Positions 45,124 to 54,317 are shown, numbered from the stretch's first letter. The stretch: 64,000 nt of DNA from Amycolatopsis palatopharyngis (GCF_003385185.1 NZ_PQHZ01000001.1:186001-250000), one strand, 5' to 3'. The notes: a model not told the origin generated them from the letters alone. Numbers and translations are program-made.

Positions 45124-46430
45124 CAGGAACTCTCCTGTTCCCGTCCGTGCCCCGGTTCAGCGACGTCGTCGAACTCGAACCCGAGCGCCTCGATGCACCG
45201 GTCGTACTTCGCCGCCAGCTCCGTCTCATCGGCCGCCGCGGTGTGCACGGTGGCGTAGGCGAAGCTGTAGCTGTCCTGCTCCGGCAACTCGGACAGCCGG
45301 TCCCCTTCCTGGGCGAGCAGATGAATCGAGGTGCCGTCGATCGTCCGTTCGACGTCCGCGACTTCCCGCGCGCTCGGCGCCCGGCGGACCACGCCGTCGG
45401 TGAAGCGGCGTGCCCACCACTTGGCCGCGACCTCGTACGGCCCCTGCCGATAGGGCAGGCAGGGATCGAGGCCGAGCGCGAGGCGGACCATGCACTGGTG
45501 ATTCGGTAGCCCGTCGACATCGTCGAAGAGCCTCGCGTGCGACTGCGAGTGCCGGGGATTGACCTCCAGCAGGTTGATCTCATCGGTCTCCGGATCCCAG
45601 AAGTACTCGATGTTGAACGCGACCGACGAGAGGCCGATTCGGTCGATCACCTTTGTCGAGATCTCGGTCATGCGCTCGAGCGCGGACCGAGGCAGCTTCG
45701 ACGGGTACTGGTAGCGCAGGAAACTCGGTGAGTCGGGGTAGGTGTGCGAGTCGACGACCCCGTACACCTGGATTTCCTCGCCGGTGTTGTAGCCCTCCAC
45801 CGTGACCTGCCTGCCGCCGACCGACTCTTCGGCAAGACATGCCTGCCCGCCTGCTTCGGCGATCTCTGGCGGCAGGTCCACATAGGCCAGTACCGTGTCG
45901 AACGCTTCGCCGACCCGGCCGATGCCCTCCCTGATCTGTGCCATCGCCTCGCCGAACTCCGCGACGTCGTGCACCTCGAAGGCGAGCTCCGAGGAGAACG
46001 ACTTGACCGGCTTGACCCAAAGTGGGTACCGGAGTCCGGCCGGAGGTTCCTCGTCGTCCAGGTCGACCAGGCCGAACCGGGGATGCTCTTCGATCACCTC
46101 CCGCTGTTCCAGCCTGCTCCAGTACTTGTGCTCACACTTCAGTACCGACTCCAGGGACGCGGAACGCAGCCCGAACCGGGCACAGAGGATGGGCACCATC
46201 GACGAGACGGGAAAGTCCCAGTAGCCGACCACGGCATTGATCGGGTCGTCGAAGGAGCGCAACTGCTCGTCTGCCTTCGTCAGCAGTGCGTCGAACTCGA
46301 GCTGCTCCGCGGCGAGCAGGTCGTCCACGCTCAGCAGCGGATGGAACCGGTAGGTGTTGAGGCCCCGGACATCGCGCAGTGTCTCCAGGTTGTCCTGGTC
46401 AAGGCCGAGCACGAAGACATTTTCGGACAT
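45123..46430 (-). CDS. ATP-grasp ligase of unknown substrate
   Basis: The product is 435 residues. ATP-grasp elements are visible: LWVKPVKSFSS (ATP-binding lysine strand), EESVGGRQVTVEGYNTGEEIQVYGVVD (central fold), and INLLEVNPRHSQSH (metal-binding NPR motif). The N-terminal preATP-grasp region begins NVFVLGLDQDNLETL. It may join a carboxylate to an amine, as in L-amino-acid ligases. AGGAGA precedes the ATG by 6 nt. Coupling with the CocE hydrolase suggests making and trimming an amide or ester. Not linked to any peptide-natural-product genes nearby. Confidence 0.78.
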   Translation of the reverse strand: MSENVFVLGLDQDNLETLRDVRGLNTYRFHPLLSVDDLLAAEQLEFDALLTKADEQLRSFDDPINAVVGYWDFPVSSMVPILCARFGLRSASLESVLKCEHKYWSRLEQREVIEEHPRFGLVDLDDEEPPAGLRYPLWVKPVKSFSSELAFEVHDVAEFGEAMAQIREGIGRVGEAFDTVLAYVDLPPEIAEAGGQACLAEESVGGRQVTVEGYNTGEEIQVYGVVDSHTYPDSPSFLRYQYPSKLPRSALERMTEISTKVIDRIGLSSVAFNIEYFWDPETDEINLLEVNPRHSQSHARLFDDVDGLPNHQCMVRLALGLDPCLPYRQGPYEVAAKWWARRFTDGVVRRAPSAREVADVERTIDGTSIHLLAQEGDRLSELPEQDSYSFAYATVHTAAADETELAAKYDRCIEALGFEFDDVAEPGHGREQESS

Positions 46431-46610
46431 CAGGATTCTCCTGCCGCCGGAGTGGTCTTGTCGTCTACCGACACGGACTACCCAGCTGCCGCACACTCAT
46501 GCACATCACCGGCTCGCCCATCACCGTGACTCCGCGGAAGGTGTTGTCGCTGACGTCGCGGGCATCCGGTTCGCGCCGCTGAGACGGCCGACGTTCCGTC
46601 GTCGCCGACT

Positions 46611-46625
46611 CTCACGTAGCGTGAG
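46611..46625. promoter_or_regulatory. 15-bp inverted repeat just before the RNase J start
   Basis: CTCACG and CGTGAG flank TAG, 3 nt before the GTG start. It could be an operator or a small start-site hairpin. The coding start lacks a good ribosome site, so it may be part of a very short leader. Confidence 0.35.
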
Positions 46626-46628
46626 TGT

Positions 46629-48335
46629 GTGAATTCCGTATCGCGGGCCGTGGCGCCCGCCTCGCCCGTCTCGTCCGCCCTACCGGTTCTACCCGCTGAT
46701 GCCCTTCGGGTGGTGGCGTTCGGTGGGTTGGGGGAGATCGGGCGGAACATGACGGTGTTCGAGCACGACGGCAAGTTGCTGATCGTGGATTGCGGGGTGT
46801 TGTTCCCGGAGGAGCACCAGCCCGGGGTGGATGTGATCCTGCCGGACTGGTCCGCGATCCGGCACCGGTTGTCCGATGTCGTCGCGATCGTGCTCACCCA
46901 CGGCCACGAGGACCACATCGGCGCGGTGCCCTATCTGCTGCGCGAACGCCCCGACATCCCGCTGATCGGGTCCCGGCTGACACTGAGTTTCATCGCCGCG
47001 AAACTCACCGAACACCGTATCCAGCCCGTCCTGAACGAGGTGAAGGAAGGCGAAACCCTCGACATCGGGCCGTTCGGCCTGGAGTTCCTCGCGGTCAACC
47101 ACTCGATCCCCGACGGTCTCGCGATCGCGATCCGCACCACCGCGGGCCTGGTGCTGCACACCGGGGACTTCAAGATGGATCAGTTCCCCCTCGACCGCCG
47201 CATCACCGACCTGCGCGGGTTCGCCCGCCTCGGCGAAGAGGGCGTCGACCTGTTCCTCACCGACTCCACCAACGCCGACGTCCCCGGATTCACCACCTCC
47301 GAGCGCGAACTCACCCCGGCCATCGAGTCGGTGTTCCGCACCACGCAGCGCCGGGTCATCGTCTCCAGCTTCGCCAGCCACGTCCACCGCATCCAGCAGG
47401 TCCTCGACGCCGCGGCCGCCCACGGCCGCAAGGTCGCCTTCGTCGGCCGCTCCATGGTGCGCAACATGGGCCTGGCCACCGACCTCGGCTACCTCAACGT
47501 GCCCGACGGTCTCGTCGTCGACGCCAAAACCATGGACCGCCTCCCGCCGAACAAGGTCACCCTGGTCTGCACCGGCTCCCAGGGCGAGCCCCTGGCCGCG
47601 CTGTCCCGCATGGCCGCCGGCACCCACTCCATCACCGTCGGTGAGGGCGACACCGTGCTACTGGCCAGCTCGCTGATCCCCGGCAACGAGAACGCCATCT
47701 ACCGCGTCATCAACGGTCTCACCGACCTGGGCGCGAACGTCATCCACAAGGGCAACGCCAAAGTGCACGTCTCCGGGCACGCCAGCGCGGGTGAGCTCGT
47801 CTACTGCTACAACATCGTGCAGCCCTCCAACGTCCTCGCCGTCCACGGTGAAGCACGCCACCTGCGCGCCAACGCCGACCTCGCCATCAGCACCGGCCTC
47901 AGCCGCGAACGCGTCCTGGTCGCCGCCAACGGTGACGTCATCGACCTGCACGACGGCCACGCCACACACACCGGCGCCGTCGCGGTCCACAACATCTACG
48001 TCGACGGCGACACCGTCGGCGGCGTCACCGAGGCCTCCCTCGCCCAACGCCGCACCCTCGGCGAAGAAGGCGTCCTCACCGTCGTCGCCCTCATCGACAC
48101 CGACACCGGGCGGCTCGCCGAAGACCCCGACGTCCTCGCCCGCGGCTTCGAACACAACGACACCACCTTCACCACCCTCACCCCCGCACTGGAAAAAGCG
48201 CTCGCCGGCGCCGCCGAACGCAACATCACCGACACCACCCGCCTCGAACAGCTCATCACCCGCGAAACCGAAAAATGGGCCCGCAAAACCTTCCGGCGCC
48301 AACCCATCATCATTCCCGTCGTCATCGAAGCCTGA
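46629..48335 (+). CDS. rnj: Ribonuclease J
   Basis: The product is 568 residues. The metallo-beta-lactamase motif HGHEDH is at 91-96, followed by VNHSIPDG, HTGDFKMD, the beta-CASP segment SSFASHVHRIQQVLD, TGSQGEPLAALSRMA, and the RNase J C-terminal domain. It processes and degrades RNA by 5'-to-3' exo- and endonuclease action. The start is GTG with no strong ribosome site. Codon use is very C-rich in the third position, more than the neighbours, as in highly expressed genes. In actinobacteria rnj is often next to dapA; here it is not. Confidence 0.92.
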   Translation: MNSVSRAVAPASPVSSALPVLPADALRVVAFGGLGEIGRNMTVFEHDGKLLIVDCGVLFPEEHQPGVDVILPDWSAIRHRLSDVVAIVLTHGHEDHIGAVPYLLRERPDIPLIGSRLTLSFIAAKLTEHRIQPVLNEVKEGETLDIGPFGLEFLAVNHSIPDGLAIAIRTTAGLVLHTGDFKMDQFPLDRRITDLRGFARLGEEGVDLFLTDSTNADVPGFTTSERELTPAIESVFRTTQRRVIVSSFASHVHRIQQVLDAAAAHGRKVAFVGRSMVRNMGLATDLGYLNVPDGLVVDAKTMDRLPPNKVTLVCTGSQGEPLAALSRMAAGTHSITVGEGDTVLLASSLIPGNENAIYRVINGLTDLGANVIHKGNAKVHVSGHASAGELVYCYNIVQPSNVLAVHGEARHLRANADLAISTGLSRERVLVAANGDVIDLHDGHATHTGAVAVHNIYVDGDTVGGVTEASLAQRRTLGEEGVLTVVALIDTDTGRLAEDPDVLARGFEHNDTTFTTLTPALEKALAGAAERNITDTTRLEQLITRETEKWARKTFRRQPIIIPVVIEA

Positions 48336-48358
48336 CCCCGCCCGGAAGCGAAACGCCC

Positions 48359-48760
48359 ATGCCTGCCACCCGTTACACCACCATCGCCGACTACAACACC
48401 GCCCATCCGAGCAGCCCGATCCCCCTCGATCTCCACACGCGGCAGGCACTGCCCACTTATCACGCCGCCATGGCCGGGCTCGCCGACGACCTTTACGGCA
48501 CCGGGACCGCACTCACGCTCGAGTTCCTCCCGCAACTGTCCCCCGCCGCGGACGCGCCGGACCACGGTGGCCCTATCCAGCTGGGCAATGTCATCGCAAC
48601 CAACTGGGGCCGCCCGCCGATCCTCGTCCTGGCCGAGACCGTCCCGCTCGCCGAGGCCCGAAAAGCCATCCTCAACCATTGGCCGACCAGCCTCACCGGT
48701 GTGTACACCGCCCTCAGCACCGTCACCGAGGTCAACGGCACGGACCGGCTGCTGGGCTGA
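48359..48760 (+). CDS. Hypothetical protein downstream of RNase J
   Basis: The product is 133 residues with no membrane segment and no recognised motif. It begins MPATRYTTIADYN and has moderately hydrophobic strands (LGNVIATNWGRPPILVLAE) and a C-terminal helix. It starts 23 nt after the rnj stop with GGAAG about 10 nt upstream, so it is probably co-transcribed. Codon bias supports a real gene. No function proposed. Confidence 0.65.
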   Translation: MPATRYTTIADYNTAHPSSPIPLDLHTRQALPTYHAAMAGLADDLYGTGTALTLEFLPQLSPAADAPDHGGPIQLGNVIATNWGRPPILVLAETVPLAEARKAILNHWPTSLTGVYTALSTVTEVNGTDRLLG

Positions 48761-48880
48761 GGCCCGGGTCACGGAGCTACGACACCGCTACCTTCGCGCT
48801 ACACACCCGATCGCACCCTCTGCCAATCTCGGCGTCGTCGAGTAAAGGGCGGGCAAAGTGCCCGAGAAGAGGATGCGATC

Positions 48881-49555
48881 TTGAACGGTGGGCGTTCACT
48901 CGAGGAGATCCTGGAGCGGTACCAGATCCGTGACTCCCGGAGCGAGCTGGTGGACTTCCCGCCCCCGGAGCTGGTCGACGTCGTCAACCCGATTCTGCAA
49001 CGGCTGGGCAAGGATGTGCCGTCGAGCAAGTGGACCGTCGAGGAGCTCGAGTTGTTCTCGAGGCTCAACCCGGCACAGATGTACGAGTGGTACCAGATCC
49101 AGCAGGACTCCTACGTCGTGAGCGAGCAGAACTACTCGGGTATCGACCACACCACGCACAGCCACGTCGATGCCTTCCGGCACACGTACTGGAACGCCAG
49201 GATGACCCAGGAGTTCGGGGAGGAATGGGCCGAGGGCTTCGCGACGTCACACGAACAGCGGCCGGGTAACGACCGCCAGTCCGAGGCGATGGACCTGCAC
49301 AACAACGAACTCGGGCGCAGAATCGCCGTGGAGAATCCCGGCGCGAGTCCCGAGGAGCTCAGCAGGCTGGTCGGCGAAGCCGTGTCGGACGGCGAGGCCA
49401 TCGTGATCACCGAGGACAGCCGGATCGCCTACAGCGATCAGGTCGAGCACAACGCGACCGTCGCCCCGGAACAGCACGACGAGTCCCATGTGGACCACAA
49501 CGGGTTCATCGAACCCGACTTCGGCGACACCCGGCCGAAGCGGTTCTGGGAGTAG
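48881..49555 (+). CDS. DUF6973-like protein, possible toxin-type domain
   Basis: The product is 224 residues, starting at TTG with AGAGGA about 7 nt upstream. The C-terminal half contains DAFRHTYWNARMTQEFGEEWAEGFATSHE and DLHNNELGRRIA. This His/Asn-rich pattern is what I associate with DUF6973, a domain found as a putative effector tip in polymorphic toxins. Here it is not attached to a secretion or repeat region. The first 75 residues are a helical region without signal. No immunity gene is obvious; the next gene is convergent. Function is unproven. Confidence 0.6.
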   Translation: MNGGRSLEEILERYQIRDSRSELVDFPPPELVDVVNPILQRLGKDVPSSKWTVEELELFSRLNPAQMYEWYQIQQDSYVVSEQNYSGIDHTTHSHVDAFRHTYWNARMTQEFGEEWAEGFATSHEQRPGNDRQSEAMDLHNNELGRRIAVENPGASPEELSRLVGEAVSDGEAIVITEDSRIAYSDQVEHNATVAPEQHDESHVDHNGFIEPDFGDTRPKRFWE

Positions 49556-49560
49556 GCCGA

Positions 49561-50415
49561 TCAGCCGCCGAGCAGTCCGCCACCGAGCTCCAGCACGCCC
49601 TTGACGGTGCCTGTCACGGGGTCGAGCAGGCCGCCTTCGGACTGCTCGTCGCTGGTGCCATCGGTGCTCCCGCTGCCGGACCCACTGTCCTTCGTCGCTG
49701 ATGGTTCCGATGTCTTGCTGGTCGAATCGGTTCGCGGGGCCTGCGTGGTGACCGGTGCGGCGGGAGCCGGTGCGGGACTCGACGTGTCAGCGCGGCCGCC
49801 GTCCGGAGTGGACGAACCGGCACTCTCGGGCTTCGCCTGCTCGGCGGGCGCACCACCGTTGTCGCTGCCGCCGGACTGGCGCATCGGCGATGCCACGTCA
49901 GTGGTGTCGTTCAGCAGCACGCTCGCCGCCGTGGTCGTCGGTGTCGCTCCGCCACCGGTACGCGTGAACTCGGTCGACATCCCCGGCTGCGCCCCCCTGG
50001 GCGCGGCCATCGTCCGGTCGGAGTCGTGCGGAGCATCCCCGACCGGCGAGGACGCGACGGTGGGCTTGAGCGCTACGAGGCCGGCGACGGTCAGGCCGAA
50101 CAGCACAACCGCCCGGCTCATGGTGCTGGTCCTGCCCAGGCCACTCCTGCGTTCCCGCTGCGCGACCGGCTGCTTACGGAGCGCGGCAGGGGCTGCGGGG
50201 GCAACGGCCTCGAACCGGTCCGTCGGTGCGGAGTCCCCGGCGAATTCGATACCTTCACGTCGGAGCAGTTCGGCCACCGGAAGGGAAGCCTGCGACGCCG
50301 AGCCGGCGTCCTGCCGGACACCGGCAGCCGCGGTGGCACGCTCACGTGCCAGCAGCTCGGCGACCGTGTACCGGCGGGTAGTGCCCTGCCGCTCGTCCAC
50401 CACGTTCGTCGACAC
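49561..50415 (-). CDS. Membrane-anchored, Thr/Ser/Pro-rich extracellular protein
   Basis: The product is 284 residues. A cytoplasmic N-terminal part (about 1-95) contains two similar short segments (YTVAELLARERATA and LPVAELLRREGIEF). One membrane segment follows (VVLFGLTVAGLVALKP), then a low-complexity Ser/Thr/Pro/Gly/Asp-rich external tail that ends LLDPVTGTVKGVLELGGGLLGG. The duplicated VAELL motif resembles short N-terminal repeats of other actinobacterial membrane proteins. GAGAGG lies 7 nt before the GTG start. No function recognised. The 260 nt upstream hold no other gene. Confidence 0.72.
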   Translation of the reverse strand: MSTNVVDERQGTTRRYTVAELLARERATAAAGVRQDAGSASQASLPVAELLRREGIEFAGDSAPTDRFEAVAPAAPAALRKQPVAQRERRSGLGRTSTMSRAVVLFGLTVAGLVALKPTVASSPVGDAPHDSDRTMAAPRGAQPGMSTEFTRTGGGATPTTTAASVLLNDTTDVASPMRQSGGSDNGGAPAEQAKPESAGSSTPDGGRADTSSPAPAPAAPVTTQAPRTDSTSKTSEPSATKDSGSGSGSTDGTSDEQSEGGLLDPVTGTVKGVLELGGGLLGG

Positions 50416-50675
50416 CTTCAGACCTCTCGTTCGCTGGCGCAGTAGCGCACACTCTCGCAAGTGGCTACCGGCTGTCTGCCGCTGGCGACCGAATACTACC
50501 CGTTTGATTGAAAAAGCCAAGACAGTCTCACCTGATGCTATACCGAGAGTGATAACTCTGGTCCGTACCGGAAACACCGGCACGTATGGCGCAGCGGGAA
50601 TGGCCCGCTTCCCCTCCCGGTTGCGGACATCGAAGGCCACGCGCGGCGTCGCCACGAACCCATGAGGAGCCCAGG

Positions 50676-51112
50676 ATGTCGTTCGTCATGACCACCGAGG
50701 AACGCGAGTCGTTTCTTGCCGGAGTCCATGTCGGTGTGCTGGCCGTGGCTCGGGAAGGCCGGGGGCCATTGGCCGTCCCCGTCTGGTACTCCTACGAACG
50801 GGGCAGCGACATTCTGATCTGGATGGAACGAGACACCGTGAAGGACGCGGCCATCCGCAAAGCCGGCGTGTTCAGTCTCTGGTCGCGCAGTCCGAGACGA
50901 CACCGTACAAGTACGTCACCGCGGAGGGCCCCGTCGTCGCGAACGACGAGCCGCCGACGCGCGAGCAGGCACTGACGATCGCCCGGCGCTACCTTCCGGA
51001 GGACGAGGCCGTCGGCTACGTGGACAGCGCACTCGGTGCGCGGTCGATCCTGGTCCGGATGCGCCCGGAGAAGTGGCTGAGCAACGACCAGGGAAAATCC
51101 ACGGACACGTGA
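50676..51112 (+). pseudogene. Frameshifted PPOX-fold (pyridoxamine oxidase/F420-type) protein
   Basis: The N-terminal 67 residues (MTTEERESFLAGVHVGVLAVAREGRGPLAVPVWYSYE) match the FMN- or F420-binding split barrel of the PPOX family. At about 50874-50882 the text AGTCTCTGG breaks the frame. Removing one CT restores SLVAQSETTPYKYVTAEGPV and a frame open to the stop at 51110-51112. The total of 437 nt is two more than 145 codons, so a 2-nt duplication explains it. As written it makes a product of 99 residues with an aberrant tail. It is either a recent pseudogene or a sequencing error. GAGGAG precedes the ATG. Confidence 0.78.
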
Positions 51113-51150
51113 CGGCCGAGCACGGGCTCCGCCCCGCGGAGGGGAACTCA

Positions 51151-51205
51151 CCAGGAAACGAGCCACCCCGGCCCAAGTCTTGGGCCGGGGTGGCTCGTTT
51201 CCTGG
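51151..51205. terminator. Very long perfect hairpin terminator
   Basis: A 25-bp perfect stem (51151-51175 with 51181-51205) has a 5-nt loop, AGTCT. It is placed between the convergent PPOX pseudogene and the 2Fe-2S gene. It is the longest perfect inverted repeat I noticed in the window. Confidence 0.85.
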
Positions 51206-51211
51206 TACGGG

Positions 51212-51688
51212 TTACATTTTCTCCGCGCCGGCCTTGATCGCGTCCCGGATCCGGTTGTAGGTACCGCAGCGGCAGATGTTGCGGATGGTGTCCAGGTCGT
51301 CGTCGTCCACCTCGTGGCCGGCCTCGCGTGCCTGCCGGACCTTGGCCACCGCCGCCATGATCTGCCCTGGCTGGCAGTACCCGCACTGCGCGACGTCATA
51401 CTCCAGCCAGGCCTCCTGCATGGGATGCAGGTCCTTGTCCACCGTCGCGGGCAGTCCTTCGATGGTCGTGATCTCGTCCGTGGGGCTGACGTCGGAGACC
51501 CGCACCGAGCAGGGGTTGAACGCCTTGCCGTTGATATGGGATGTGCAGGCCTTGCACACGTTGATCCCGCAGCCGTATTTCGGGCCGTTGATACCGAGCA
51601 GGTCTCGGATCACCCACAACAGCCGAACGTCGTCCTCGACGTCGACAGTGACCTGTTCCCCGTTGATCTTGAAAGTGTGCTGGGGCAC
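51212..51688 (-). CDS. 2Fe-2S subunit of a molybdenum hydroxylase (IorA-like)
   Basis: The product is 158 residues. Plant-type ferredoxin cluster: C40, C45, C48, C60 (YGCGINVCKAC, then NPC). Second cluster: C102, C105, C139, C141 (AQCGYCQPGQ and RNICRCG). This is the small subunit of the xanthine-dehydrogenase family, here of isoquinoline 1-oxidoreductase or aldehyde-oxidase type. It passes electrons from the molybdenum subunit encoded just upstream (9-nt gap). It has no signal of its own, so export would require co-transport with the large subunit. Confidence 0.87.
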   Translation of the reverse strand: MPQHTFKINGEQVTVDVEDDVRLLWVIRDLLGINGPKYGCGINVCKACTSHINGKAFNPCSVRVSDVSPTDEITTIEGLPATVDKDLHPMQEAWLEYDVAQCGYCQPGQIMAAVAKVRQAREAGHEVDDDDLDTIRNICRCGTYNRIRDAIKAGAEKM

Positions 51689-51697
51689 GAGTGCTCC

Positions 51698-54052
51698 TTA
51701 GTAGGCGAAGTCGAGGCCGTTGGTCGGCGACTGCGGAAGCGGCGGCACCGTGGGCTTCGGCTCGAAGCTCAGGGTGTCGTGGTTGATCGGGAAGCTGGTC
51801 GGCATCGTGCCGGTCGCGCGGGCGTAGGCACACGCGACGGCGGCCATCGACGCCGGAACTCCGAACTCTCCAGCGCCGCCGGGATCCCCCGTGGTCGGGG
51901 GCATGACGATGATCTGCACGTCGGGCGGGGTGTTCCACTGCCGCGTGTAGAAGTAGTCGTCCCAGCTGCCCTCCAGCAGCACACCGTCACGCAGGTGCAG
52001 GCTGGACGTCAGCGCCTGGGCGATGCCGTCCATGAGACCACCCTGCATCTGTGCTTCCAGCCCACGCGGGTTGATCGCCAGTCCGGTATCGATCGCGGTC
52101 ACGGCCTTGGTCACCCGCGGACCGGTGACGGCGTCGCGGATCTTCCGGTCGACCGTCTCCGGACGGCAGTCGATCTCGATGAGGGTCGCGACCGCACCCT
52201 TGTACTCCTTGTGCACAGCGATTCCCTGTGCCGTGCCGCGCTTCATCTTCCTGCCCCAGTTGCCCACCTCGGCGACCTTGTCCAGTACGGCGCGGACCCG
52301 GTCGTCGTCGACGAACTCCCTGCGGAACTCGTACGGATCCTTGCCCATCTTCTCGGCGATCCGGTCGATGATCAGTTCCTGTGCGGTACGCACATCGGGG
52401 TTGACCAGGTTCCGGACACTGCCGGTGGGAAAGGTGTCGTACTCGTAGATCTCGTTGAGCAACTGCGTGACCGCGCCGGCCTGATACGGAACGTTCACGG
52501 TCAACTGGAACACCGGAACGGCGAATCCGGCGAAGTTTCCGATACCGAGTGGCGGCAGTTGCGCGGACATCTGCGTGATGACCTCGCCGAACCCCTGCGT
52601 GTAGTCGGTCGCGACACTGGTGTGCCGCTGCTCGAAGGTGAGCACCTCGTTGCCGAGCACGGTAGCCCGGATCCGCGAGGTGCACATGGGATGCATGCGC
52701 CCCTGCCTGCACTCGTCGGTCCGATGCCACATCAGCTTGACCGGCTTACCGATCTTCTGCGACGCCTCCGCCGCTTCGAGCACGACGTCGTTGAACATGC
52801 GCCTGCCGAACGCGCCACCGGCCTGCTGTACATGCACCCGTACCGCGTTCAGCGGGAGACCGAGCTGCTTGGCCACCTCCTCCTGGCACAGGATCGGTGA
52901 CTGCAAGGGGGCCCACACCTCCGCACTGTCCGGGCGGACGTCCACCACCGCCGTGTTCGGCTCCAGTGCGGCGTTGTTGCGGAAGTGGAACGTGAACTCG
53001 CCTTCCACGGTCTGTGCGAGCAGCGGGACCTCGGGCACCGCGAGCGGAAGCTCGGCGGCTTTGAGCTTCTTCAGCACGGTCTCGTCCGACTCGTCGTCGA
53101 CGGTGCCGGGCCCCCAGCTCACGTCGAGCGCGTTGACCGCGTCGATGCACTGCCCGAATGTCGCGCCGCGCACCGCGACCCCGGTGGCGACCGCGACGAC
53201 GTCGGTGACGCCGGGCATCCGCCGGACCTCGTCCGCGTTGTTCACCGAGCGAACGGTGCCCTTGATCGTCGGCGGGCGGCAGATCATCGTCGGCAGCGCG
53301 TCGGGGATGTCCAGATCCATCGCGTACTTCTTGCGACCGGTCACGGCCTCCAGCGCGTCGATCCGGTTCTGCGGCGTGCCGATGATGCGGAACTCCGAGG
53401 CCGGCTTGAGCTCGGCGGAGACCTCCTTGGTCTCCGTGCTGGCCGCCGCTCCGGCCAGCGAGCCGTAGCTCATGCTGGCACCTCCCGGCGCCTGCACCAC
53501 ACCGAGCTTCGTGGTCAATGTGTTCACCGCGGCGTCGAGTTGGTAAGACGCGGCCGCCAGCAGCCGGCCCCGGGCGATCGCGGCCGCGGTGCGAATCGGC
53601 GTGTGCATCGAGATGGTGGTGTTCGAACCGGCGGTGAACTGGTTGAACAGCAGCTCAGGACGCGCGTCGGCGAGGGTGACGCGGATCTTGTCCAGGGGCA
53701 GATCCAGCTCCTCGGCGATCAGCATCGCGGCCATGGTCGTGATGCCCTGACCGCTCTCCGCCCTTGGCAGCTCGAACGACGCCGTCCCGTCCTCGTGTAC
53801 CTGTACCGAGATCAGGTTCGACGTGGGCAACGCGGCGTGCGTCAGCAGATCGTTGAGGTCATAGATCTCCGAGACCTCTGGAGCCGACGGGATCGCGGCC
53901 TCGGCCGCGGGTGAGTCTCCGACCAGCCTCGCCGCGGCGACCAATGTCGGCGCGGCGATCAGGTAGCCCAGTACCCGCCGGCGTCCGACTTCACGGCCCT
54001 GCCCTCCAGTTGAAGCGGGCTCCTCACTTGGCGATGAACGACGTTGTCCCAT
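51698..54052 (-). CDS. Molybdopterin-binding large subunit (IorB-like), exported
   Basis: The product is 784 residues. The N-terminus GRRRVLGYLIAAPTLVAAARL is Tat-like. It contains the cofactor-binding landmarks of the single-chain IorB/CoxL relatives: LPRAESGQGITTMAAMLIAEEL, QAGGAFGRRMFNDV, and GEFGVPASMAAVACA with the late Glu. The enzyme hydroxylates an N-heterocycle or aldehyde using water. I chose the ATG at 54052, which has AGAGGA 6 nt before it. The flavin subunit is absent, as is usual for IorAB-type two-subunit enzymes. The divergent MarR lies 299 nt away. Confidence 0.87.
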   Translation of the reverse strand: MGQRRSSPSEEPASTGGQGREVGRRRVLGYLIAAPTLVAAARLVGDSPAAEAAIPSAPEVSEIYDLNDLLTHAALPTSNLISVQVHEDGTASFELPRAESGQGITTMAAMLIAEELDLPLDKIRVTLADARPELLFNQFTAGSNTTISMHTPIRTAAAIARGRLLAAASYQLDAAVNTLTTKLGVVQAPGGASMSYGSLAGAAASTETKEVSAELKPASEFRIIGTPQNRIDALEAVTGRKKYAMDLDIPDALPTMICRPPTIKGTVRSVNNADEVRRMPGVTDVVAVATGVAVRGATFGQCIDAVNALDVSWGPGTVDDESDETVLKKLKAAELPLAVPEVPLLAQTVEGEFTFHFRNNAALEPNTAVVDVRPDSAEVWAPLQSPILCQEEVAKQLGLPLNAVRVHVQQAGGAFGRRMFNDVVLEAAEASQKIGKPVKLMWHRTDECRQGRMHPMCTSRIRATVLGNEVLTFEQRHTSVATDYTQGFGEVITQMSAQLPPLGIGNFAGFAVPVFQLTVNVPYQAGAVTQLLNEIYEYDTFPTGSVRNLVNPDVRTAQELIIDRIAEKMGKDPYEFRREFVDDDRVRAVLDKVAEVGNWGRKMKRGTAQGIAVHKEYKGAVATLIEIDCRPETVDRKIRDAVTGPRVTKAVTAIDTGLAINPRGLEAQMQGGLMDGIAQALTSSLHLRDGVLLEGSWDDYFYTRQWNTPPDVQIIVMPPTTGDPGGAGEFGVPASMAAVACAYARATGTMPTSFPINHDTLSFEPKPTVPPLPQSPTNGLDFAY

Positions 54053-54317
54053 CCACTGTCCTCTCAGAACCGATACGCACACGACGATCCCCGTCCGGAT
54101 TCGTCAGTGCTCCACGCTCACCGGGAAACGGCCGAACACGGCGTCCTCACCGGAGAGTTGCTCCATGATGAACGCCACACGACTCGGATATCGAGGACAC
54201 ACCGCCCAGTCCTGCGTCAAGACGGTTGTGCAATTCGTGCATCAGCAACACGTTCAGGTGAAGGTCGGCTTCTGAGCTGGCGAACAACCGGCGAGCTTAC
54301 CCCTCGGACCTAATCTG

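Noticed and set aside
31606..46430. Linking the PTDW peptide to the ATP-grasp gene as a graspetide system
   Set aside because: They are about 14 kb apart with unrelated operons between; no sequence evidence ties them together.
46689..48512. Long antisense frames over RNase J
   Set aside because: They arise from the extreme third-position C bias of rnj and have Gly/Val/Asp-rich shadow composition.
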